Assembly (NCBI GenBank): GCA_045594565.1
Contig: JAZNYT010000010.1
Coordinates: 1 to 64,000, forward strand
Length of the DNA stretch: 64,000 nucleotides
Source: RGIG6353 sp045594565
GTDB lineage: Bacteria; Bacillota; Clostridia; Oscillospirales; SIG627
Direction of reading: 5' to 3'
Positions 1-7,474 of this stretch are shown one piece after another (the stretch's first letter is position 1; each line of letters opens with the position of its first letter). The position numbers were made by a program, and so were the translations under genes. The notes beneath the pieces were generated by a model that searched no databases, was not told where the DNA came from, and saw nothing but the letters and a program-made list of their open reading frames with translations.

Positions 1-83
1 TTAGCAAGATAACCATAACCCCCTTCTCCATTTAAATATCCTTGTACAATCTGCAATTTGAATTCATAACTATATTTTGCCAT
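1..83 (-). CDS. IS3-family transposase OrfA, N-terminal fragment
   Basis: Only the first 27 codons are in the window. They read MAKYSYEFKLQIVQGYLNGE followed by GGYGYLA, the start of the helix-turn-helix protein (OrfA) of IS150-type IS3 elements. The gene is cut by the window edge, so nothing can be said about its integrity or about the DDE catalytic part, which normally lies in OrfB. The assignment is supported by the terminal repeat directly upstream. Confidence 0.85.
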   Translation of the reverse strand, partial: MAKYSYEFKLQIVQGYLNGEGGYGYLA

Positions 84-88
84 GAAAA

Positions 89-138
89 AACCGACCTCCC
101 ATTCGTTAGAATTTTGGTCTAACTTTTGGGGGTCGGTT
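89..138. repeat. Long imperfect hairpin at the IS end
   Basis: Bases 89-110 and 118-138 are imperfect inverted copies (AACCGACC...TTAGA against TCTAA...GGTCGGTT). The outer arm is the IS terminal repeat itself. The hairpin lies between the element tip and the transposase start. A plausible role is to block read-through from neighbouring genes into the transposase, as known for some IS elements, but that is inference. Confidence 0.6.
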
Positions 139-168
139 CAATTCCGACTACTTTTTATTTTTGCTTTC

Positions 169-1536
169 TTACTTATTGATAACAACGGGCTTTTCCGAAA
201 GCTTGGTGCTCTCGTCCTGACAAACGATATTCGATGCCTTGATTTCCATATCGCTGTTTCCGCCGAATACGTATGTGAGGTTCTTTCCTACAACTACGTT
301 ATCGATGTTGAGGTTTTCTGCCTTACAGTTGTTGAAATGGAATGCATTGAGTGTGTCTATCTCAACTCTGTGGAATATCTCCTTATATCCGATATCGGTA
401 GCAGGTGCCTCGGCAAGCGTATTGTACATAAATCTGTTGATAAATACGTTCTTTATCTCGCAACCGTTGAAGTACATACCTATACCGCCGTCTGAGGTCA
501 TCATAAAGTTATCGAAAACAGAATCGACAACGGAGTTTGCTATATATGCACCGAATCTTGCTCTTGTTACAACGTCGCGAACGATGATATTTCTCGTTTC
601 GCCGGGTGTGTTAAGTCTGGAAGGATAGTCACAGATATCTCCGATACGGATAGCCGCAAGCGCTCTATCCTTCTTATATTCGGGGGTAATGTCAACAACG
701 TTCTTAATCTGCACGTTGTAGATAACTCCGCCGCCTCTGTTGAGGATTCTTATAATGTCGCAGTTGTCACTCTGGTAGGAACGGACGTTGGAGATGATGA
801 TATCGTGAATGGAGGTATCCATATCACTTGTTTCAAGGAACCTGCCTGCAAAATTGGTAAGTGCTATGGTGTCGTCGCCGGTGAGTCCGTAGATGTTCTC
901 AATAAGGAAGTTGTTACATCCGACTCTTATGTCGATACCGTCCTGGTTGGGCACCTCGCCGAATGCCTCGAAGGTGATATCCGAAATATGTCCGTAGGTA
1001 CAGAATTCAAAGCACATAGCCCAATAACGAAGGTGAATAAAGCGAAGACCCTTAACTGTAATTCTGTCAACGTTTCTGAATTCGAGACCGCGGTTTACGG
1101 CGATAGAGGGAAGTCCTTTATATTTGATGCTCTTAACGAAGTTACCGTTTTCGTCATAGATATTGAAGTCCTTTTCAAAAACGCCGTTGTGCTTACCGCC
1201 GTCAAGCACCGCATTTCCCTTTCCTTCAAGGCGGATATCGTGCTGCTTTGTGCTGCTTACGTACCATTCGCCGAAGTCGTCCGCCGAATCGTTTTCAAAG
1301 AAATGGATGTACGTATCGTCTGCAAGTCTTATGTGGCAGTTGTCGAGGGTAACGTAGCTTCCCGAATGAAGCTTGATGCTTTCGTCAAGCTCCCAAAGGC
1401 ATTCTCCCGTTCTTTCGTTGAATCTGGGGATAACTACCTCTGCTCCGTATTTCACGGCTTCATCTACCGCCGCTTGAATCATTTTAGCGTCAGTGCCAAG
1501 CTCAAGATAGTCGTTAGGTGTGTAAACGTTCTTCAT
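169..1536 (-). CDS. GH28-like right-handed beta-helix protein
   Basis: A 455-residue protein related to polygalacturonase-type glycoside hydrolases. It shows NQDG at 197-200 (family NTDG) and GDDTIAL from 220 (family GDDCIA), giving candidate acidic residues D199, D221 and D222. The GHG and RIK motifs of true polygalacturonases are not evident, so the substrate is open. No signal peptide is visible, which suggests an intracellular enzyme acting on imported oligosaccharides. The start is the ATG at 1536, six bases behind a GGAGG; an upstream in-frame TTG at 1548 overlaps that site and is unlikely. The DtxR-type gene ends 20 bases upstream, so the two may share a transcript. Confidence 0.75.
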   Translation of the reverse strand: MKNVYTPNDYLELGTDAKMIQAAVDEAVKYGAEVVIPRFNERTGECLWELDESIKLHSGSYVTLDNCHIRLADDTYIHFFENDSADDFGEWYVSSTKQHDIRLEGKGNAVLDGGKHNGVFEKDFNIYDENGNFVKSIKYKGLPSIAVNRGLEFRNVDRITVKGLRFIHLRYWAMCFEFCTYGHISDITFEAFGEVPNQDGIDIRVGCNNFLIENIYGLTGDDTIALTNFAGRFLETSDMDTSIHDIIISNVRSYQSDNCDIIRILNRGGGVIYNVQIKNVVDITPEYKKDRALAAIRIGDICDYPSRLNTPGETRNIIVRDVVTRARFGAYIANSVVDSVFDNFMMTSDGGIGMYFNGCEIKNVFINRFMYNTLAEAPATDIGYKEIFHRVEIDTLNAFHFNNCKAENLNIDNVVVGKNLTYVFGGNSDMEIKASNIVCQDESTKLSEKPVVINK

Positions 1537-1556
1537 TTTTTCCTCCAAAATTTATA

Positions 1557-1922
1557 TTACCTCTCTTCAAGGTATCTTTTCATTGCATCAAAGGACCTTT
1601 CGCTTATAACGTGCTCAATTCTGCAGGCATCATCTGCCGCCGTCTTTTCGTCAACGCCAAGCGCTGTAAGAAGATTAGTGATTATAGTGTGTCTTTCGTA
1701 TATTCTGTGCGCGGCTTCTATTCCCGCATCGGTAAGAGTGAGATAGCCTTCCTCGTCCGACACAACGTATCCGCCCTGCTTCAGAAGTCCTACGGCACGG
1801 CTGACACTCGGCTTGGAATAACCCATATATTCACTTATGTCCACAGAACGTACAGGCTTGTTTTTTCTCGTCAGAACGTATATGGTTTCAAGATACATCT
1901 CTCCCGATTCCTGAAGTGACAT
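1557..1922 (-). CDS. DtxR-type metal-dependent repressor, short form
   Basis: A 121-residue regulator with an N-terminal winged helix-turn-helix (about 20-65) and a DtxR-type metal-binding/dimerisation region. Candidate ligands are M9, E12, H78, C100, E103 and H104. The Met plus Cys-x-x-Glu-His set matches the primary site of iron-responsive DtxR (M10, C102, E105, H106) rather than the Asp/Glu set of manganese-responsive MntR. It lacks the C-terminal SH3-like domain of DtxR and is shorter than MntR. The start has AAGGAGGGG seven bases upstream. Its targets are unknown; it probably senses iron, inferred from the ligands. Confidence 0.85.
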   Translation of the reverse strand: MSLQESGEMYLETIYVLTRKNKPVRSVDISEYMGYSKPSVSRAVGLLKQGGYVVSDEEGYLTLTDAGIEAAHRIYERHTIITNLLTALGVDEKTAADDACRIEHVISERSFDAMKRYLEER

Positions 1923-1945
1923 CCCATCCCCTCCTTATCAAAAAC

Positions 1946-1973
1946 ATTATAGCACAAAAAAGTAAAAAAGCAA
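1946..1973 (-). promoter_or_regulatory. Promoter of the DtxR-type gene
   Basis: On the minus strand TTGCTT (1968-1973) and TATAAT (1946-1951) are separated by 16 bases, a good sigma-A promoter 24 bases upstream of the start codon. Confidence 0.65.
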
Positions 1974-1977
1974 TACG

Positions 1978-2265
1978 CTATTTTTCCTTACAGTAAGCCT
2001 GTATCGCAAGGCTCATATAAAACGCCGTTCCTTTTCCGAAAACGTCAATCTTTTCTCTGAAATCGTCCCCTGCGTACATAGCGCCCAGTGCTTCAAGAAG
2101 CTCGTCGGTGCACTCGTAATAGTTGGCGCTCATAAAGCTCTGCCACCTTTTCACAAGGGCTTTTACCTCGGGAGAATCCACTCTCACTCCTGCATCCTTA
2201 AAGTCAACGAATTCATATACTATATCGGCAAGGCCTCTGTCGAAGCCGTGAGCATCTCTTTTCAT
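1978..2265 (-). CDS. Stand-alone TipAS-like ligand-binding domain
   Basis: A 95-residue protein resembling the TipAS domain that follows a MerR-type DNA-binding domain in TipA-like regulators. The typical region runs from about residue 40: W-x-x-F-M-x-x-x-Y-Y-x-C-T-x-E-L-L, then ALGAMYAGDDFREKID and a C-terminal AIQAYC. There is no helix-turn-helix, so it cannot be a regulator by itself; it may bind small molecules or peptides, or be a remnant. The start has GGAGGAGGG upstream and its own promoter, which argues for an expressed gene. Confidence 0.7.
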   Translation of the reverse strand: MKRDAHGFDRGLADIVYEFVDFKDAGVRVDSPEVKALVKRWQSFMSANYYECTDELLEALGAMYAGDDFREKIDVFGKGTAFYMSLAIQAYCKEK

Positions 2266-2293
2266 AAATACCCTCCTCCCAATCTTTACCTAC

Positions 2294-2321
2294 ATTTTAG
2301 CACATAAAAAAATTTATTCAA
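2294..2321 (-). promoter_or_regulatory. Promoter of the TipAS-like gene
   Basis: TTGAAT (2316-2321) and TAAAAT (2294-2299) lie 16 bases apart on the minus strand, just upstream of the ribosome binding site of the TipAS-like gene. Confidence 0.55.
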
Positions 2322-2340
2322 TGCTTTTTGAAAATAAAGT

Positions 2341-2369
2341 TTGAAATATTCGAAAATATATGATATAAT
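2341..2369 (+). promoter_or_regulatory. Promoter of the lipoprotein gene
   Basis: TTGAAA at 2341-2346 and TATAAT at 2364-2369 with exactly 17 bases between, about 30 bases before the lipoprotein start. Confidence 0.8.
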
Positions 2370-2398
2370 TCTATTTGAAATATAAGGAGGTAACAGAT

Positions 2399-3142
2399 AT
2401 GAAGAAACTCGTTTTTTTGACAATTACCGTTATTCTTGCCCTGCTCGTTACAGGATGTTCGGATACGGTTACAAATACAGAAGAATTTTTCCAATATGAC
2501 CTTGTGCTTCGTCTGCCAAAGGGCGCGGTCATCGGAGAGGACTATACGCCCTCCGACGTTACCTCTCCCTATTACGACGAGTACCACGTTGCCGCAAAAT
2601 CCGAGGACGACGTTATAGTATTAAAAGCCGAGGGCTCTTACTTCGAGCCCTTTGAAATAAGCCTTAATCCCGATATCAAGAGCCTTGACTGCACCACCTC
2701 CGCCGTTCTGAAGGAAGGTGAGGAAAGAAAGATAATAAATTCCGCCGCAACCTACGTTATAGGTCTTTACTATGCGGCGCAGAACAGTGAAAAGGATATT
2801 CCTCTCGAAAGTTATCTTTTTTCGGGAATCTCCGATGAAGCAAAGAAAAAGCTTGAAGAGTACTACGGTCTTATAAAGTCCTCCTTCGCATCCCTTGACG
2901 AAGACGGAAGCGTCGATTCCCACGGAATGTACGACCTTATGTTTTCCGACTTTTTCGGAAACGTCACAAAGAATGACAACGGTACCTTTACCGCAAACGT
3001 TACCCTCTCCTATTCCTATATTTTCAAGCATCCCGATAACGAGGATAACGACGTATTCTCAGATATAGTCATAAAAGTGGATATGACAAGAGAAAACGAA
3101 AAATGGGTAGTCATTGACCTTGAAAATCCGCTAATAATATAG
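2399..3142 (+). CDS. Hypothetical lipoprotein
   Basis: A 247-residue protein with a lipoprotein signal peptide: MKK, a hydrophobic core and the lipobox LVTGC, giving a lipidated Cys at about residue 20. The mature part contains no motif I recognise. It has a predicted helical middle (about 105-165) and a beta-rich C-terminal part with a pattern of exposed acidic residues, so it is probably an anchored extracytoplasmic protein. AAGGAGG lies eight bases before the ATG at 2399; an in-frame upstream start at 2375 lies at the expected transcription start and is unlikely. It is monocistronic, with its own promoter and a terminator. Confidence 0.8.
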   Translation: MKKLVFLTITVILALLVTGCSDTVTNTEEFFQYDLVLRLPKGAVIGEDYTPSDVTSPYYDEYHVAAKSEDDVIVLKAEGSYFEPFEISLNPDIKSLDCTTSAVLKEGEERKIINSAATYVIGLYYAAQNSEKDIPLESYLFSGISDEAKKKLEEYYGLIKSSFASLDEDGSVDSHGMYDLMFSDFFGNVTKNDNGTFTANVTLSYSYIFKHPDNEDNDVFSDIVIKVDMTRENEKWVVIDLENPLII

Positions 3143-3150
3143 AGTGCAAA

Positions 3151-3181
3151 AAAACAGCAGATCAGCTTCTGCTGTTTTTTT
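3151..3181. terminator. Bidirectional terminator
   Basis: AAAACAGCAG pairs with CTGCTGTTTT around an eight-base loop; T runs on the plus side and A runs on the other make it usable in both directions. The stop codon of the convergent MocR-type gene lies inside its loop. Confidence 0.85.
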
Positions 3182-4250
3182 CTCGTCTTCTCCTTCGTCT
3201 TACCGAATTTATGTGTCTTTCAAAGGAGCCGTCCGAAATAAGCTTCGCCAAAAGGAACTGCTCGAAGGTGGGAACGGTGCAGGAATAAAACGAAAGCTTT
3301 TTTTCAAATTCTTCGAAGAGCCTTTCGGGGAGCACCATATAAGCCGCTCTAAGGGATGAAGAGATAGTTTTCGAGAAGGTGTTTATGTAAATTACGTTTT
3401 CGTTTTTTGAAAGTGAAAAAAGTGTTTCTGCAGGCTTATGGAGAGGGGTAAATTCCGATTCAAAATCGTCCTCTACAATGAAAGAAGAGGTTTTTTTCGC
3501 CCATTTTACGTATTCGTATCTCTTTGAGGGTGTAGCTGTGACTCCGCTGGGGAAGCTTCTGTAGGGGGTTATGTGCAGAACGTTTGCACGCGTACGGTTA
3601 AGCTCGGAAGTGATGATACCGTCGGCGCCAAGCTTCAGGTGGTCTAGTCTCACTCCCTTTGCCCGATAGACCTGCTCTATCTTCATATATGACGGGTCCT
3701 CTATTCCCCATATTTTGTCGCGTCCCAGTAGCTCAACTATAAGTCCGTACAGGTATTCGGCACCCGAGCCGATGATTATTCTGTTGTACGGAACCTTTAT
3801 CCCTCGGCTTCTGTAAAGATGACCCGAAACAGAGCTTCTTAGCTCGTTCAAGCCATAGTTTTCGGTCTTCTGAAGTATCATTTCGCCTTTTTCCGAAATG
3901 ACGCTTCTGACCGCCTTTGCAAACACCGAAAAAGGAAAGGAAACGTCGTCCTCGGGCAGTACCTCAGGGAAATTACGAGGCTCCTCCTCGGGCACTCCAA
4001 AGGTATCCTTTTCGAGATAGATAACAAAATATCCGCTTCTCTGTCTTGCTTCGATATACCCTTCGTCCGCAAGAAGTCCGTAAGCATGCTCTACCGTTAT
4101 TACGCTATACCCCGTTTTATCGGACAAAGCCCTTTTAGACGGGAGCTTTTCGCCGTTTTTGTATACGCCCCTTACTATATCGCCTCTGACCTTTTCGTAG
4201 AGAGTGACGTATGCGGGCTTTGTAATCGTTCTTCCTAAATTGCGTTCCAT
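3162..4250 (-). CDS. MocR/PdxR-type GntR regulator, C-terminally shortened
   Basis: A 362-residue regulator: GntR winged helix (about 10-78, with LPSKRALSDKTGYSVITVEHAY) followed by a fold-type I aminotransferase domain. The PLP lysine is probably K294 in NTFSKTISSSLR, with TPYRSFPSG at 228-236 and EDDFESEF at 260-267. Family members are usually 450-480 residues; this one stops soon after FERHINSVRRRRRR, so the small C-terminal part of the aminotransferase fold (roughly 90 residues) is missing and its stop falls inside the neighbour's terminator hairpin. It may be a recent truncation. It is divergent from an ECF S-component gene that it may regulate, as PdxR-type activators do for vitamin B6 genes. 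Confidence 0.85.
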   Translation of the reverse strand: MERNLGRTITKPAYVTLYEKVRGDIVRGVYKNGEKLPSKRALSDKTGYSVITVEHAYGLLADEGYIEARQRSGYFVIYLEKDTFGVPEEEPRNFPEVLPEDDVSFPFSVFAKAVRSVISEKGEMILQKTENYGLNELRSSVSGHLYRSRGIKVPYNRIIIGSGAEYLYGLIVELLGRDKIWGIEDPSYMKIEQVYRAKGVRLDHLKLGADGIITSELNRTRANVLHITPYRSFPSGVTATPSKRYEYVKWAKKTSSFIVEDDFESEFTPLHKPAETLFSLSKNENVIYINTFSKTISSSLRAAYMVLPERLFEEFEKKLSFYSCTVPTFEQFLLAKLISDGSFERHINSVRRRRRREKNSRS

Positions 4251-4281
4251 CTGGTATTATAAAAAACTCCTGTTTTGGTTA

Positions 4282-4310
4282 TTTTAATATGTTCAGTTGT
4301 ATTGTATACT
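4282..4310 (+). promoter_or_regulatory. Weak promoter of the ECF S-component gene
   Basis: TATACT at 4305-4310 is a fair -10 box, but the matching -35 position (4282-4287, TTTTAA) is poor. A good -10 with a poor -35 suits activator-dependent transcription, in line with a MocR-type regulator encoded next door. This is inference. Confidence 0.4.
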
Positions 4311-4329
4311 CTTTTGTGTAAAAAGTCAA
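4301..4329 (-). promoter_or_regulatory. Promoter of the MocR-type gene
   Basis: On the minus strand TTGACT (4324-4329) and TACAAT (4301-4306) are 17 bases apart. The element overlaps the presumed plus-strand -10 box at 4305-4310, so the two divergent promoters would compete. Confidence 0.7.
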
Positions 4330-4345
4330 CAGGAGATAACGAGAA

Positions 4346-4843
4346 ATGAATTCAACGAAAAAAATAATCACCGCCGCCATGCTTGCGGCTCTCACCTTTG
4401 TTGCTACTATAGTAATAAAAATTCCATCACCCGTCGGCGGATATCTGAATTTAGGAGATGCTATAGTTCTTCTTTCGGGTGCGATGCTCCCTCCCCTCTA
4501 CGCTTTTCTTGCGGCGGGAATCGGCTCGGCGCTTGCCGATGCGGCGTTCGGATATTTCATATATATACCAGCCACCTTCCTTATAAAAGGTCTTATGGCG
4601 CTTTTAATTTCGTCTATATCAAAGCCTTCCATTTCAAGACCGCCCTTCCCCAAATTTATTGGCGGAATCGTTGCGGAAATTATTATGGTTTCAGGCTACT
4701 ATATCTTTGAAGGCTTTCTCTACGGCTTCGGCCCTTCTATGATAAATATTTTTCCCAATGCAATTCAAGGTACAGTCGGTTTCATTATCGGTATGATACT
4801 CATAAAAATACTTGGAAAATACACGGATTTACGACACAGATAA
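4346..4843 (+). CDS. ECF transporter S-component (possibly vitamin B6)
   Basis: A 165-residue, almost entirely hydrophobic protein with about five to six membrane segments. The N-terminal pattern (AAMLAALTFVATIVIKIPSP, then GGYLNLGDAIVLLSG) is that of substrate-binding S-components of group II ECF transporters, which share a common energising module encoded elsewhere. No ATPase or T-component gene is in this window. Substrate cannot be read from sequence; the divergent PLP-binding regulator suggests pyridoxine or pyridoxal, as for PdxU-type components. A ribosome binding site AGGAG precedes the ATG and a strong terminator follows. Confidence 0.8.
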   Translation: MNSTKKIITAAMLAALTFVATIVIKIPSPVGGYLNLGDAIVLLSGAMLPPLYAFLAAGIGSALADAAFGYFIYIPATFLIKGLMALLISSISKPSISRPPFPKFIGGIVAEIIMVSGYYIFEGFLYGFGPSMINIFPNAIQGTVGFIIGMILIKILGKYTDLRHR

Positions 4844-4853
4844 ACACCTATGA

Positions 4854-4893
4854 GATAGGCGCAACGAAGGGTTGCGCCTATCTTTTGTTTTTT
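4854..4893 (+). terminator. Rho-independent terminator
   Basis: GATAGGCGCAAC pairs with GTTGCGCCTATC around a short loop, followed by a T-rich tract; it ends the ECF S-component transcript. Confidence 0.9.
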
Positions 4894-4936
4894 TATGCAA
4901 AAATCGGCAAAAAAAGCAACATAACGAACAAAATTC

Positions 4937-4965
4937 TTGATTTTTATATATAACTATGATATTAT
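4937..4965 (+). promoter_or_regulatory. Promoter of the exopolysaccharide operon
   Basis: TTGATT (4937-4942) and TATTAT (4960-4965) with a 17-base spacer, 57 bases before the GtrA start. It is the only promoter-like element I see ahead of the tightly packed genes up to 25763, so it probably drives the whole operon. Confidence 0.6.
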
Positions 4966-5022
4966 ATAGGAAGAGTGTGCTAAAACAAAAGACTCATACT
5001 TTAAGAGAGGGTGGCGACATCT

Positions 5023-5394
5023 ATGGTACAAATAATAAAATTTGCAATAGTGGGTTTAATTGCCGCCTTCGTAGACGTAAGCGTTCTCCTCCTTTTAAAA
5101 GAGGTATTTCTTCTGGACGTGCTTCTTTCATCGGGAATCTCCTTCGGCGTTTCGGTAACGGTGAATTATATATTGAGTATGACCTTTGTTTTCAAAGGGA
5201 AGAAGCAGAATAAGGCTTTGGAGTTTATCATATTTCTTCTCCTCAGCATCGGAGGACTTTTACTCAACGAGCTTATAATATGGCTGGGTGTGACGTATAC
5301 GACCATTCACTACCTTGTGATAAAATTTCTTGCAATGGTAATCGTTCCCGTTTATAACTTCATAACGAGAAAAATATTTCTCGAAGAAAAATGA
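5023..5394 (+). CDS. gtrA: GtrA-family membrane protein
   Basis: A 123-residue protein with four membrane segments and the GtrA pattern: N-terminal QIIKFAIVGLIAAFVDVSVL, a central NYILSMTFVFKGKK and a C-terminal region ending FITRKIFLEEK. GtrA proteins are thought to flip undecaprenyl-phosphate-linked glucose (or a similar sugar) to the outer membrane face. First gene of the exopolysaccharide operon; partners GtrB (24024) and a GtrII-type transferase (8208) are in the same operon. The ATG at 5023 is preferred over GTG at 5011 because GTG directly abuts the only purine-rich stretch. Confidence 0.85.
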   Translation: MVQIIKFAIVGLIAAFVDVSVLLLLKEVFLLDVLLSSGISFGVSVTVNYILSMTFVFKGKKQNKALEFIIFLLLSIGGLLLNELIIWLGVTYTTIHYLVIKFLAMVIVPVYNFITRKIFLEEK

Positions 5395-5406
5395 GTGTGA
5401 AGAAAA

Positions 5407-5949
5407 ATGAACAGTACTTTTAAAAAAGACCTTTACAGATTTTACGGAGAAGAGGGAGAGCCCTTTTTGAAAAGGGTGTTCCGTCCTCTTGAAATTAAAT
5501 ATATCTCGCTATTCAGAAAGGCAAACGAATGCAATTTCTTGCCCTTAAAGCTTTTTTATACCGCGAGACTTCTTGCTTTATCGAAGAAAACACACATTCA
5601 GATTCCTGCAAGAACGAGCATCGGCGAGGGCTTCTACATAGGGCATCTCGGACGCGTTATAATCCACCCCGACGCAAAGCTCGGTAAAAACGTAAACGTG
5701 GGCACGGGAGTTACCATCGGTGCAGAAAACCGAGGAAAAAGAAAGGGCGCTCCGATTATTTCGGACGACTGCTGGATAGGAACAAACGCGGTGGTAGTGG
5801 GAAACGTGCACATAGGAAGCGACGTGCTTATCGCTCCCCTTGCCTACGTAAATTTCGACGTACCCGATCACAGCATCGTTATGGGGAATCCCGCAAGGAT
5901 AATACCGAGAGAAAACGCTACGGAAGGCTACGTCCACAACCGTATATAA
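5407..5949 (+). CDS. Serine O-acetyltransferase-like hexapeptide acyltransferase
   Basis: A 180-residue left-handed beta-helix acyltransferase. The hexapeptide region starts near residue 65 (GEGFYIGHLGRVIIHPDAKLG), continues with GKNVNVGTGVTIG and the CysE-like block APIISDDCWIGTNAVVVGNV, and ends IVMGNPARII. Enzymes of this sort in polysaccharide loci are usually annotated as serine acetyltransferases and probably acetylate a sugar or building block using acetyl-CoA. The N-terminal part is shorter than in cysteine-pathway CysE, and no cysteine genes are nearby, which favours a role in glycan decoration. Confidence 0.75.
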   Translation: MNSTFKKDLYRFYGEEGEPFLKRVFRPLEIKYISLFRKANECNFLPLKLFYTARLLALSKKTHIQIPARTSIGEGFYIGHLGRVIIHPDAKLGKNVNVGTGVTIGAENRGKRKGAPIISDDCWIGTNAVVVGNVHIGSDVLIAPLAYVNFDVPDHSIVMGNPARIIPRENATEGYVHNRI

Positions 5950-5968
5950 AAAATAAGGGGGCGGCGAT

Positions 5969-7474
5969 TTGTCGAATACCGACTCAAGAATCAAGAACAA
6001 TTTAATATCGTCACTTGTTTATCAGGTAGTGCTCATAACGCTTAGCTTCCTTTTGCCGAGACTCTATCTCGAAAACTTCGGCTCGGAGGTCAACGGCATT
6101 CTTTCCACAATAAAGCAGATATTTATGTATATGGGTCTTCTGGAGGCAGGCGTAGGACTTGCCACCACCCAAGCTCTCTACAAAAGGATAGGAGAAAAGG
6201 ACTACAAGAGTGCAAACGAGGTTATTTGTGCAACTCACTCCTATTACATACGTACAGGCGCAATATATCTGGCGATAGTGCTTATCATTGCAGTCCTTTA
6301 CGCCTTCGTGATACCCACTTCTATAAGTAGCGGAGTAATATTTTCCATTGTACTACTCACCGCCCTCCCTGCTCTCTTCAGCTATTTTGTTCAGGCGAAA
6401 TACAGAATTCTTATGGAGGTTGACGGAAGAAAGTACGTAATAAATAATTCCGAAACCGCGCTTCAGCTCATATCAAGCATTGCAAAAATACTCGTTTTGC
6501 TGCTCACCGACAGTCTCATTCTCATTCAGCTGGTTTACTGTATAATCGCGCTCTTTCAGCTCGCCTTTCTATACTTCTACGCTAAGCGCAGATATAGCTG
6601 GCTGGACCTTAAAGCAAGCCCCGACTTCAAAGCTATTTCCCAAAAAAACTCTGTGCTTGTTCATCAGCTTTCGGGTATGGTCTTCAACAATACCGACGTA
6701 ATAATCATCTCTTTTCTCTGCGACTTTAAGGCGGTAAGTATTTACACCATATACAACATCTTCTTTTCGCAGGTACAGAATTTCATAACAAGTGTCGTTT
6801 CGTCCTTCACCTTCGCGCTTGGTCAGGCGTTTCATACAAACCGCGAAAAATTTGACAAACTCTACTGCGCATACGAAACCTTCTACGTTATGATGACCGC
6901 TATCATCTACACGCTTATGGCGGTATTCCTCCTCCCTCTCATACAGATATACACAAGCGGTATAAACGATGCGGAATACACCAACACTCTTCTCCTCTTT
7001 CTTTTCGTAATTATGAATATTATTGCAAGCTGCAAGCTTCCGTCAAACATAGTTATTGAATTTTCGGGAGATTTTGAAAAGACACGTTCGCACGCAATAT
7101 GGGAAATGGTGATAAATCTCACGACTACGGTTGCGGCTGTAATAATTTGGGGAATATGCGGTGCTATAGTTGGAACGATTGCGGCGCTCCTTTACAGAGG
7201 AATTGTAACTATAAGATATTCGAACAGCGAAGTGCTTCACAGAAGTCAGCTTCGCACGTATAAGATAATTTTTTCAAACGCTTTGGTGTTTGCGGCAGTG
7301 ATGTTAGTGTTCTTCGTGGACACCTTCAGCGGAATGTCCTTCTTGAAGCTCCTTTTGAACGGTGTTATTCATTCTTTGTGGATAGTTCCCTTCTACGTAA
7401 TTGTGAATTTCATATTTAACAAGGATGCATTTAAAGCCGCTTTTGAATTGTACAAGGAGAAGAAAAATCAATGA
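5969..7474 (+). CDS. wzx: Wzx-type polysaccharide flippase
   Basis: A 501-residue membrane protein with about 12-14 transmembrane segments, of the MATE/MOP superfamily polysaccharide exporter type. The N-terminus (KNNLISSLVYQVVLITLSFL, then PRLYLENFGSEVNGIL) is typical of Firmicute lipid-linked repeat-unit flippases. It would move undecaprenyl-diphosphate-linked repeat units to the outer face for the polymerase at 16969. The start is a TTG behind AAGGGGGCGG. It overlaps the next gene by four bases, showing translational coupling. Confidence 0.85.
   Translation: MSNTDSRIKNNLISSLVYQVVLITLSFLLPRLYLENFGSEVNGILSTIKQIFMYMGLLEAGVGLATTQALYKRIGEKDYKSANEVICATHSYYIRTGAIYLAIVLIIAVLYAFVIPTSISSGVIFSIVLLTALPALFSYFVQAKYRILMEVDGRKYVINNSETALQLISSIAKILVLLLTDSLILIQLVYCIIALFQLAFLYFYAKRRYSWLDLKASPDFKAISQKNSVLVHQLSGMVFNNTDVIIISFLCDFKAVSIYTIYNIFFSQVQNFITSVVSSFTFALGQAFHTNREKFDKLYCAYETFYVMMTAIIYTLMAVFLLPLIQIYTSGINDAEYTNTLLLFLFVIMNIIASCKLPSNIVIEFSGDFEKTRSHAIWEMVINLTTTVAAVIIWGICGAIVGTIAALLYRGIVTIRYSNSEVLHRSQLRTYKIIFSNALVFAAVMLVFFVDTFSGMSFLKLLLNGVIHSLWIVPFYVIVNFIFNKDAFKAAFELYKEKKNQ

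Larger units (their letters stand above)
1..140 (-). mobile_element. IS3-family insertion sequence, one end only
   Basis: The terminal inverted repeat read on the minus strand starts TGAACCGACCCCCAAAAGTT at 140, a sequence typical of IS150-group IS3 elements, and it is followed 57 bases later by a transposase start. The element runs leftward out of the window, so its other end, length and target duplication cannot be seen. It lies 28 bases past the stop of the GH28-like gene and may have displaced that gene's terminator, since no hairpin is seen between them. Confidence 0.85.

Noticed and set aside
805..1746. Plus-strand frame of 313 codons opposite the GH28-like and DtxR-type genes
   Set aside because: It is antisense to two well-supported genes with good start sites; open only because of their codon pattern.
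4267..4335. Inverted repeat CTCCTGTT/AACAGGAG between the divergent MocR-type and ECF genes
   Set aside because: Each arm is the ribosome binding site region of one gene, so the symmetry is explained by function and need not be an operator.
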